In this document: in pieces, positions 1-8,116 of the stretch
How the letters are laid out: each line of letters begins with the position of its first letter
How positions within the stretch are numbered: position 1 is the stretch's first letter
NCBI GenBank assembly: GCA_945871335.1
Contig: CAMBWM010000102.1
Span: 1 to 8,116 of the forward strand
Reading direction: 5' to 3'
Length of the DNA: 8,116 bases
From: Polaromonas sp. YR568
Lineage (GTDB): Bacteria; Pseudomonadota; Gammaproteobacteria; Burkholderiales; Burkholderiaceae
The notes under the pieces: generated by a model
Database searches by the model: none
What the model saw: the letters and a program-made list of their open reading frames with translations, nothing else
What the model was told of the DNA's origin: nothing
Program-made: the position numbers and the translations under genes

Positions 1-1449
<1,449 letters not shown>

Positions 1450-1490
1450 GGATTTTCTCTTTTAATGTGTCGTTGAAGTTGGTAAAACGC

Positions 1491-2534
1491 TCAGCTGCGC
1501 GACGCATGCTGGGTGTGCGCCGCCAATAACTCACGCGCTGCGCTTGAAGCGGGCAACTGACCGCTGGCCACTTGCGCAGCCAGCGTGGGCAACAAACTGG
1601 CCACCGCCGTGTCTTGCTTGAAAGCAGTTTTGAGGCCGGCATCGATACGCTCCCACATCCAAGCCAGCGATTGCTGTTGGCGCCGTTGAGCCAGCAGCCC
1701 GTTGGCAGTTTGCAACTCACGAAAGCGGCTTACCGCCGTCCAGAATTCATCAACGCCTTTGTTGTGCAGTGCACTGAGCTGAAGCACTTGCGGATGCCAG
1801 TGCTGGTCATACACCTCGGCTTGGGCCTTGCCCATAGCGTTGTTCACCAGACCAAACAGTCGCATGGCTGAAGTAATTTGTGCCTGGGCGCGCATGGCGG
1901 CATCGGCGTCAATGTCAGCCTTGTTGATGACCACCAGGTCGGCGAGCTCCATCACGCCTTTTTTTATCGCTTGCAAGTCGTCGCCCGCGTTGGGCAGTTG
2001 CATCAGTACAAACATGTCGGTCATATTGGCCACTGCAGTCTCAGACTGGCCCACACCGACAGTCTCGACAATCACTACGTCATAGCCGGCAGCCTCGCAA
2101 ACCAGCATGGCTTCACGAGTTTTCTCTGCCACACCGCCCAGCGTGCCACTGGACGGGCTGGGCCGGATGTAGGCGCGCTCATGCACAGATAACTGCTCCA
2201 TGCGCGTCTTGTCACCCAGAATGGAACCGCCTGAAACGGTGGAGGAAGGGTCAATGGTCAGTACCGCCACACGGTGGCCGCGGGTAATCAGGTTCAGGCC
2301 CAAGACTTCGATAAAAGTCGATTTACCCACCCCCGGCACGCCGCTGATGCCCAGGCGCAAGGCCTGACCGGTGCGCGGCAGCAAGGCAGTCAGCAATTCA
2401 TCAGCCTGCTTCCTGTGGTCTTCACGCGTGGACTCCAGCAACGTGATGGCCTTGGCAACAGCACGACGTTGCACCATCGGGCTGGCAGCCTTCAGAATAT
2501 CAGCGGCAATGATGTCTGAGGAAATAGGGCTCAT
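1491..2534 (-). CDS. meaB: MeaB/ArgK-type GTPase, chaperone of methylmalonyl-CoA mutase
   Basis: A G3E-family P-loop GTPase that, in characterised relatives (MeaB, human MMAA), gates adenosylcobalamin loading into methylmalonyl-CoA mutase and protects it from inactivation. The product is 347 residues, usual for the family. Visible motifs: Walker A GVPGVGKST (65-73), DPSS (95-98), GDKTRM (107-112), the switch/Walker B stretch DVVIVETVGVGQSE (152-165), guanine-specificity NKAD (204-207) and SAL (254-256). The C-terminal helical tail (about 265-347) resembles the dimerisation arm of MeaB. The ATG at 2534 is preferred because the protein then begins as the family does. The open frame continues upstream to 2636, but that part lies inside the mutase gene. 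The ribosome site is weak, so translation may depend on coupling to the mutase, whose stop lies 31 nt upstream. Older annotations call this family ArgK or 'LAO/AO transport ATPase'; the position beside the mutase argues for the MeaB role. Confidence 0.95.
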   Translation of the reverse strand: MSPISSDIIAADILKAASPMVQRRAVAKAITLLESTREDHRKQADELLTALLPRTGQALRLGISGVPGVGKSTFIEVLGLNLITRGHRVAVLTIDPSSTVSGGSILGDKTRMEQLSVHERAYIRPSPSSGTLGGVAEKTREAMLVCEAAGYDVVIVETVGVGQSETAVANMTDMFVLMQLPNAGDDLQAIKKGVMELADLVVINKADIDADAAMRAQAQITSAMRLFGLVNNAMGKAQAEVYDQHWHPQVLQLSALHNKGVDEFWTAVSRFRELQTANGLLAQRRQQQSLAWMWERIDAGLKTAFKQDTAVASLLPTLAAQVASGQLPASSAARELLAAHTQHASRS

Positions 2535-2565
2535 GAAATTTGCTGGTGAAGCGGCACTTAAAAAA

Positions 2566-4731
<2,166 letters not shown>

Positions 4732-4799
4732 GGCGCACCGATAGTTTTCGCAGCCAAAGCCTCAGCTTAGGCAGACTGCTTGAAATGAATGCAATCCCA

Positions 4800-4834
4800 A
4801 ATTTTACATCATTTATAATTATTTATGCAAAATT
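4800..4834. repeat. Imperfect 35-bp inverted repeat, candidate operator
   Basis: The left arm AATTTTACAT (4800-4809) and the right arm ATGCAAAATT (4825-4834) pair at 9 of 10 positions, the only mismatch being A4806 against C4828. The symmetry axis is at 4817. The 15-bp centre is AT-rich and partly symmetric, and it contains the TATAAT hexamer. A dimeric regulator bound here would cover the core promoter elements on both strands. The neighbouring GntR-family protein is the obvious candidate binder, although the arms do not match the classic FadR-type TNGTNNNACNA core. AT-rich DNA produces chance palindromes easily, so the assignment is tentative. Confidence 0.4.
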
Positions 4835-4890
4835 AAGCCCGCTGCCCGAAGCGTCGTACGCAAGCTCGATTGAAGTTTTAATTGTTTACC

Positions 4891-4896
4891 TGGAGC
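4891..4896 (+). promoter_or_regulatory. Ribosome binding site of the GntR regulator
   Basis: TGGAGC ends 6 nt before the ATG at 4903, with the GGAG core at normal spacing. It supports this ATG over an in-frame TTG at 4882, which would place the ribosome site inside the coding sequence. Confidence 0.7.
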
Positions 4897-4902
4897 CGCC
4901 CC

Positions 4903-5538
4903 ATGGCCGCTGTATCACTGACACCCCGCGCGCTTTACCAAGAAGTTGCTGAGCTCCTGCGCCAACGCATTTTCAACCGTGAGTTGGAGCCTGGCAGTTG
5001 GATAGACGAGCTCAAACTGGCGGAGGAATACGGCATCAGTCGCACACCTCTGCGCGAAGCGCTCAAAGTGCTGGCCACGGAAGGCCTGGTGACGATGAAA
5101 GTGCGGCGCGGCGCTTACGTCACCGAAGTATCTGAGCGCGACCTGGCCGACGTCTACCACTTGCTGGCTTTGCTGGAGAGTGATGCAGCTGGCGTGGTGG
5201 CCACCGAGGCCACTGCGGCACAGCTCAAAGAACTACAAAGCCTGCACCGTGAGCTTGAAAAATCTGTGGGTCAGCGCGAGAAATTTTTTGAGCTGAACGA
5301 GGCTTTTCACATGCGCTTGCTGGCCATTGCAGACAACCGCTGGCGCGACCAGATGGTGGCTGACCTGCGCAAGGTCATGAAGCTCAACCGCCACAACTCA
5401 CTGCTCAAGAACGGACGGATTGAAGAGTCACTGGCCGAGCACCAGGTCATCATGGCGGCCCTGCTTGCGCGCAATGCGCAGGCCAGCGTGGCGGCCATGC
5501 AAAAGCACTTCAGCAACGGCCTGGAAGCTGCGGCCTGA
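4903..5538 (+). CDS. GntR-family transcriptional regulator with FCD ligand domain
   Basis: A 211-residue DNA-binding protein of the FadR/VanR branch of the GntR family. Residues about 8-75 form the winged helix-turn-helix: LYQEVAELLRQRIFNRELEPG leads into the recognition segment SRTPLREALKVLATEGLV (46-63), then the wing KVRRGAYVTEV (66-76). Residues about 80-205 are an all-helical FCD domain. His136 (in AFHMRLL), His180 (in AEHQVIMAALLARN) and His202 (in MQKHF) sit at the spacing of the three metal-ligand histidines of this domain; the acidic ligand, perhaps Asp83, is less certain. FCD domains usually bind a metal and a small carboxylate effector. The gene is divergent from the methylmalonyl-CoA mutase operon across 171 bp, which suggests control of that operon and of itself, with a propionate-pathway acid or CoA ester as a possible effector. 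That role is inferred from position only. The ATG at 4903 is chosen for its TGGAGC ribosome site. Confidence 0.9.
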   Translation: MAAVSLTPRALYQEVAELLRQRIFNRELEPGSWIDELKLAEEYGISRTPLREALKVLATEGLVTMKVRRGAYVTEVSERDLADVYHLLALLESDAAGVVATEATAAQLKELQSLHRELEKSVGQREKFFELNEAFHMRLLAIADNRWRDQMVADLRKVMKLNRHNSLLKNGRIEESLAEHQVIMAALLARNAQASVAAMQKHFSNGLEAAA

Positions 5539-5574
5539 GTTGCTGCCGTGCGCGCCGGGAAGACGCCGCCCGCC

Positions 5575-5620
5575 TTGACCTTTCGGCTTGTGAAGCGGAG
5601 AATGTATTGTATTACACATG
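5575..5620 (+). promoter_or_regulatory. Probable promoter/operator of the toxin-antitoxin pair
   Basis: The 100-bp gap before the antitoxin contains TTGACC (5575-5580) followed 17 bp later by GAGAAT (5598-5603), a passable sigma-70-like pair. An alternative is TTGTGA (5588-5593) with TATTAC (5610-5615) at 16 bp. Just downstream is a perfect 9-bp palindrome, TGTATTACA (5608-5616), preceded directly by another TGTAT (5603-5607), so half-sites are stacked. Ribbon-helix-helix antitoxins typically repress their own promoter by binding short repeated palindromes, and this is placed where such a site would be. Which promoter pair is used cannot be decided by reading alone. Confidence 0.5.
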
Positions 5621-5624
5621 CAAC

Positions 5625-5630
5625 AGGAGT
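5625..5630 (+). promoter_or_regulatory. Strong ribosome binding site of the antitoxin gene
   Basis: AGGAGT lies 8 nt before the ATG at 5639 and is the best Shine-Dalgarno match in the window. No comparable site precedes the toxin gene. That difference would favour antitoxin over toxin synthesis, as is usual in type II modules. Confidence 0.8.
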
Positions 5631-5638
5631 GATACGCC

Positions 5639-5875
5639 ATGGCTGCCAGAACTATCAATGTACGCCTGCCCGAGGCGCTTTACAACCAGATCGAAGAGTT
5701 GGCCAAGGCGACCGCACGGACCAAGAGCTTTTTGGCCATCGATGCGCTGACCAACTATGTGCAGAGTGAGTCCTGGCAGATTCGTGACATTCACGAAGGC
5801 ATCCAGGAAGCCGATGCAGGCGAATTTGCAACCGACAAGCAGGTCAAAGCGGTGTTTACCAAATACGGCGCTTGA
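5639..5875 (+). CDS. Ribbon-helix-helix antitoxin (CopG-like, partner of ParE-type toxin)
   Basis: A 78-residue protein with the CopG/Arc-like ribbon-helix-helix fold. The strand RTINVRLP (4-11) is followed by helix ALYNQIEELAKATA (13-26), the turn RTKS, and helix FLAIDALTNYVQ (31-42). The C-terminal part, from SWQIRDIHEGI (45-55) through EADAGEFATDKQVKAVFTKYG (57-77), is acidic and matches the toxin-wrapping tail of antitoxins usually filed as COG3905 (remembered family pattern, not searched). The protein would neutralise the downstream toxin by direct contact and, as a dimer, repress the promoter at the TGTATTACA site. It starts with a good AGGAGT ribosome site, and its stop is 3 nt before the toxin start, so the two genes are surely cotranscribed. 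It looks intact. Confidence 0.9.
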   Translation: MAARTINVRLPEALYNQIEELAKATARTKSFLAIDALTNYVQSESWQIRDIHEGIQEADAGEFATDKQVKAVFTKYGA

Positions 5876-5878
5876 TTC

Positions 5879-6148
5879 ATGCTCATCAAGTGGACCAAGA
5901 CGGCGCTAGGGTCTGTAAATGAAATCGCTGGCTTCATCGCCAAAGACAACCCGACCCGCGCCACCAGCTTTGTGTTGGAGTTGCAGGCCGCTGTGAACAA
6001 ACTTCAGGCCCATCCTGGTATGGGCCGGGCTGGCCGCGTCCCCGGTACGCGTGAGCTGGTCCTGCACAAAAACTACATCGCCATTTACCGCGTGCGTGGC
6101 GACGATGTTGAGATTTTGAGATTGCATCACGCAGCCCGAAATCTATGA
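5879..6148 (+). CDS. ParE/RelE-fold toxin of a type II toxin-antitoxin system
   Basis: An 89-residue basic protein with the RelE/ParE pattern. It starts with the strand LIKWTKTAL, followed by two helices (about 11-45) with the family signature GFIAKDNPTRAT (18-29). Then come HPGMGRAGRVPGTREL (45-60), the strand pair YIAIYRVRG (66-74) and VEILRLHHAARNL (77-89). The GR..GR..GTREL segment and the terminal LxHAAR are typical of the ParE branch, whose studied members poison DNA gyrase. RelE-branch members cleave mRNA at the ribosome, and sequence reading cannot settle the target. There is no visible ribosome site of its own, so translation is probably coupled to the antitoxin that ends 3 nt before. 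No frameshift or missing segment is seen, so the toxin is likely active. The module sits between a metabolic regulator and a convergent housekeeping operon, with no transposase or integrase nearby. Confidence 0.9.
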   Translation: MLIKWTKTALGSVNEIAGFIAKDNPTRATSFVLELQAAVNKLQAHPGMGRAGRVPGTRELVLHKNYIAIYRVRGDDVEILRLHHAARNL

Positions 6149-6231
6149 CGAAACGGTTCAGCCGAGCCATTAAGAGATATTTTGAGCTGGTTAGGACCGG
6201 GGTTCGCTCTTTCCAGTCCTTATACCCTCGG
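6149..6231. other. Convergent intergenic stretch with a weak hairpin (6193-6220)
   Basis: This 83-bp gap lies between the ends of the toxin gene (plus) and the acetyltransferase gene (minus), where terminators would be expected. AGGAC (6193-6197) pairs with GTCCT (6216-6220). The stem continues inward past one mismatch with two G-C and two G-T pairs, leaving an 8-nt loop. There is no T-run on either strand after the stem, so it is not a standard intrinsic terminator. A 7-bp inverted pair, AGCCGAG (6160-6166) and CTCGGCT (6227-6233), spans most of the gap but is separated by 60 nt. Confidence 0.3.
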
Positions 6232-6741
6232 CTAGTACCCCACCAGCATTTTTTGCATAAACCCTGCGTTGCCCAAAGCCGGATCTAACTGGTAGGGGGC
6301 AAAGCCCTGTCGCTGGTAAAGCGCCAGCGCGCTGCGGTTGCCGTCCAGAACTTCCAGCGTCAGCTTGCAGGCGCCTCGCGCCAGCGCCAGCTCTTCGACC
6401 AGTGTCAGCATCAACTCACCTATTCGGCGGCCCCGGTGACTGGCCAGCACCACCACATCGTGAACATTAACGAGCGGCCGGCATGCAAAGGTTGAAAAAC
6501 CCTCTATGCAATTGATCAAACCGACGGCTTGGTCGCCGTCAAATGCCAATACGCTGAAGGCTTGGGGGCGCGAAGCTAACGCTGGCGCCAGATGGCTTTT
6601 GGCAAATTCGCTCAATGGCACGCCGCCGCCAGCCGGGTCACGGGCATAGGCATCGAGCAGGCTGACCAGGGCTTGGGCGTCACCAGCGCTCTGGTAGTCG
6701 GCCAGTCGAGCCGTGATGTGGGCGGAGGTCACAGAACTCAA
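6232..6741 (-). CDS. GNAT-family N-acetyltransferase, coupled to glmM
   Basis: A 169-residue acetyltransferase of unknown substrate. The GNAT core is visible. Strands [17 protein letters not shown] (62-78) and [12 protein letters not shown] (91-102) lead into the acetyl-CoA pyrophosphate loop [10 protein letters not shown] (103-112). Helix 113-123 follows, then the strand ACKLTLEVL (124-132) and motif [14 protein letters not shown] (135-147). The loop normally reads R-x-x-G-x-G/A; here the first glycine is Arg106, a tolerated but less common form. The open frame starts at a TTG (6741-6739) that shares four bases (TTGA) with the glmM stop, which suggests translational coupling. A GTG at 6732 is the alternative start and would shorten the protein by 3 residues. 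Neither has a convincing ribosome site. Being downstream of glmM hints at, but does not show, a role near amino-sugar metabolism. Ribosomal-protein or small-molecule acetylation is equally possible. Confidence 0.85.
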   Translation of the reverse strand: MSSVTSAHITARLADYQSAGDAQALVSLLDAYARDPAGGGVPLSEFAKSHLAPALASRPQAFSVLAFDGDQAVGLINCIEGFSTFACRPLVNVHDVVVLASHRGRRIGELMLTLVEELALARGACKLTLEVLDGNRSALALYQRQGFAPYQLDPALGNAGFMQKMLVGY

Positions 6742-8072
6742 GGCAATTGCGCAGCAGCCACCAAGCGCTCTGCACAGGCTTGGGCTTGAGCCGCATCTTG
6801 GGCTTCAACCATGACGCGCAAAAGAGGCTCAGTCCCGCTGGCACGTATCAAGATACGCCCACTGCTTCCCAACTCCGCCTCAACAGCCTGCGTGGCCGCC
6901 TTCAGGGCCGCACTGGCTTGCCAGTTGTGACCAGCTTGCAAGCGCAAGTTGATCAGCGTTTGAGGAAACAAGCTCACGCCTTCCAGCAACTTGGAGAGTT
7001 TTTCACCACTGCGAACGCAGGCCTGCAAGACCTGTAAGGCGCTGATCAGTCCATCACCTGTTGAGTGCTTGTCCAGCGCCAACAAATGACCGGAACCCTC
7101 GCCGCCCAGCAGCCAATTGTGTTTTTCAAGCGCTTCAAGCACATAGCGGTCACCGACCATGGTCCGCACAAACTGGACGCCACGTGCCTTGAGCGCCAGC
7201 TCGACCGCCAGATTGGTCATCAAGGTGCCGACAGCGCCGGGAACCGCTTCACCCCGAGCCAGACGCTCGCTCACCATCAAGAACAAAACTTCATCACCAT
7301 TGAACAGCCTGCCCTGGGCATCAACAAGTTGCAGCCGGTCGGCATCACCGTCCAGCGCCACACCATAGTCAGCCCCGTGCGCCTTGACTGCCTCAATCAG
7401 GGCCTGCGGTTGGGTTGCGCCCACGCCGTCGTTGATGTTCAGGCCATTGGGCGCACAGCCGATACAGATGACCTCGGCGCCGAGTTCATGAAAGACCTTG
7501 GGTGCAATGTGGTACGCCGCGCCATGAGCCGCATCAACAACAATCCTCAGCCCTTTGAGGGTGAGGTCGCTTGCAAATGTGCTTTTGCAAAACTCGATAT
7601 AACGTCCTGCCGCATCATCCAGGCGGCGCGACTTGCCCAGCTTGGCGGACTCGGCCCAGACCGGCGGCTCTTGCAAAGCTGCTTCGACCGAAAGCTCCCA
7701 CGCTTCAGGCAACTTGCTGCCCAGTGAGCTAAAAAACTTGATGCCGTTGTCGGCAAAGGCGTTATGGCTGGCGCTAATGACCACGCCCAGGCTGGCCCGT
7801 TGAGACCGCGTCAGATAGGCCACGCCGGGTGTGGGCAATGGCCCCAGCAGCACAACGTCGACACCGGCGGAGTTGAAGCCGGACTCGAGGGCGCTCTCTA
7901 ACATGTAACCCGAGATGCGGGTGTCTTTGCCAATCAGCACCGTCGGGCGCTCTTCGCTTAGCTTTAGAACACGACCCACGGCGTGGGCCAGACGCAGCAC
8001 AAAGTCAGGTGTGATGGGCGGCTGGCCCACCGTTCCGCGAATACCGTCCGTGCCGAAATACTGTCTGCTCAT
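6738..8072 (-). CDS. glmM: Phosphoglucosamine mutase
   Basis: Converts glucosamine-6-phosphate to glucosamine-1-phosphate, the step before GlmU on the way to UDP-GlcNAc for peptidoglycan and lipopolysaccharide. At 444 residues it matches E. coli GlmM (445). All four catalytic landmarks of the alpha-D-phosphohexomutase family are present. The N-terminal [12 protein letters not shown] (5-16) is followed by the phosphoserine loop [16 protein letters not shown] (99-114) with Ser102. The metal loop DGDADR (241-246) supplies Asp241, 243 and 245, and the sugar loop is GGEGSGH (323-329). The C-terminal phosphate loop is [11 protein letters not shown] (410-420). The GEGSGH form and the short length mark GlmM rather than phosphoglucomutase or phosphomannomutase. 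The ATG at 8072 gives the standard N-terminus although its ribosome site is weak. In related bacteria folP usually lies just upstream; here the window ends 44 bp before the start, so that neighbour is not seen. Confidence 0.97.
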   Translation of the reverse strand: MSRQYFGTDGIRGTVGQPPITPDFVLRLAHAVGRVLKLSEERPTVLIGKDTRISGYMLESALESGFNSAGVDVVLLGPLPTPGVAYLTRSQRASLGVVISASHNAFADNGIKFFSSLGSKLPEAWELSVEAALQEPPVWAESAKLGKSRRLDDAAGRYIEFCKSTFASDLTLKGLRIVVDAAHGAAYHIAPKVFHELGAEVICIGCAPNGLNINDGVGATQPQALIEAVKAHGADYGVALDGDADRLQLVDAQGRLFNGDEVLFLMVSERLARGEAVPGAVGTLMTNLAVELALKARGVQFVRTMVGDRYVLEALEKHNWLLGGEGSGHLLALDKHSTGDGLISALQVLQACVRSGEKLSKLLEGVSLFPQTLINLRLQAGHNWQASAALKAATQAVEAELGSSGRILIRASGTEPLLRVMVEAQDAAQAQACAERLVAAAQLP

Positions 8073-8116
8073 GTGTGCAACTTTCTGCGGGCAAGGGCCC
8101 TTTTTTGTTTATTGTC
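8073..8116. other. Upstream edge of glmM
   Basis: Only 44 bp remain before the window end. They contain GGGC (8089-8092) and GCCC (8097-8100) around an AAGG loop, then six T on the plus strand (8101-8106). This resembles a tiny terminator, but the stem is only 4 bp and no plus-strand gene precedes it. On the minus strand one frame stays open from the edge to a TGA that overlaps the glmM ATG (8072-8069), while another meets TAA at about 8112. Either could be the end of the upstream gene. I cannot choose between them. Confidence 0.25.

Larger units (their letters stand above)
4732..4902. promoter_or_regulatory. Divergent control region between the mutase operon and the GntR regulator
   Basis: This 171-bp spacer separates two start codons that point away from each other, so it must hold promoters for both the propionate operon and the regulator unless either is transcribed from further away. 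It contains an abrupt AT-rich core (about 4799-4835) in otherwise GC-rich sequence. Inside the core is a perfect TATAAT on the plus strand (4814-4819), overlapped on the minus strand by TATAAA (4817-4812). I could not find a good -35 hexamer at 16-18 bp for either. On the minus strand TTGCAT (4830-4825) and TGTAAA (4808-4803), 16 bp apart, form a second weak candidate. The lack of clear -35 boxes would suit activator-dependent or weak promoters, but this is inference. Confidence 0.6.

Noticed and set aside
4882..4902. TTG start giving the GntR regulator seven extra residues
   Set aside because: The ribosome site TGGAGC at 4891-4896 would fall inside the coding sequence. It is properly spaced for the ATG at 4903.
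6190..6235. Possible tRNA 3' fragment or attachment site (a GGGGTTCG stretch resembling a T-loop)
   Set aside because: The flanking bases do not form a T-arm stem and there is no acceptor CCA end or integrase nearby.
6145..6288. Small 47-codon plus-strand frame whose ATG overlaps the toxin stop (ATGA)
   Set aside because: The overlap looks like coupling and the N-terminus is basic, but its second part is antisense to the acetyltransferase 3' end, no family resemblance is visible, and there is no ribosome site. Third members of such modules are rare.
8089..8106. Hairpin plus six T, terminator-like on the plus strand
   Set aside because: The stem is only 4 bp and no plus-strand gene lies before it. 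On the minus strand, where glmM is read, the T-run is an A-run upstream of the stem.

Overview
The window looks like chromosome from a betaproteobacterium of the Comamonadaceae type (Rhodoferax or Polaromonas-like). That is inferred from protein character, moderately high GC and gene order, not from a database match. Almost all of it is coding. There are seven genes: three on the minus strand at the left, three on the plus strand in the middle, and two on the minus strand at the right, counting the gene cut by the left edge.

Left block (1-4731, minus strand): a propionyl-CoA to succinyl-CoA operon. It is transcribed from 4731 toward position 1 in the order methylmalonyl-CoA mutase (scpA type, single chain with its own B12 domain), the mutase chaperone GTPase MeaB, then the carboxyltransferase (beta) subunit of propionyl-CoA carboxylase (pccB), which runs off the left edge. 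Gaps are 31 and 41 nt. PccB, with a biotin-carboxylase subunit not in the window, would make methylmalonyl-CoA. The mutase turns it into succinyl-CoA for the TCA cycle, and MeaB loads and protects the adenosylcobalamin in the mutase. The epimerase needed between the two enzymes is also absent from the window.

Divergent control region (4732-4902): 171 bp with an AT-rich core carrying a perfect TATAAT and an imperfect 35-bp inverted repeat. It separates the operon from a divergently transcribed GntR/FCD-family regulator (4903-5538), the natural candidate for local control of the propionate genes.

Middle (5539-6148): a compact type II toxin-antitoxin pair, a ribbon-helix-helix antitoxin followed 3 nt later by a ParE/RelE-fold toxin, with a good ribosome binding site and a TGTATTACA palindrome upstream.

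Right block (6232-8072, minus strand): glmM (phosphoglucosamine mutase, cell-wall UDP-GlcNAc synthesis), whose stop codon overlaps a TTG start of a GNAT-family acetyltransferase. This block converges on the toxin-antitoxin pair.

I saw no convincing new system. The points most worth checking are the candidate operator between the mutase operon and the regulator, the toxin-antitoxin module with its probable autoregulatory site, and the acetyltransferase coupled to glmM.
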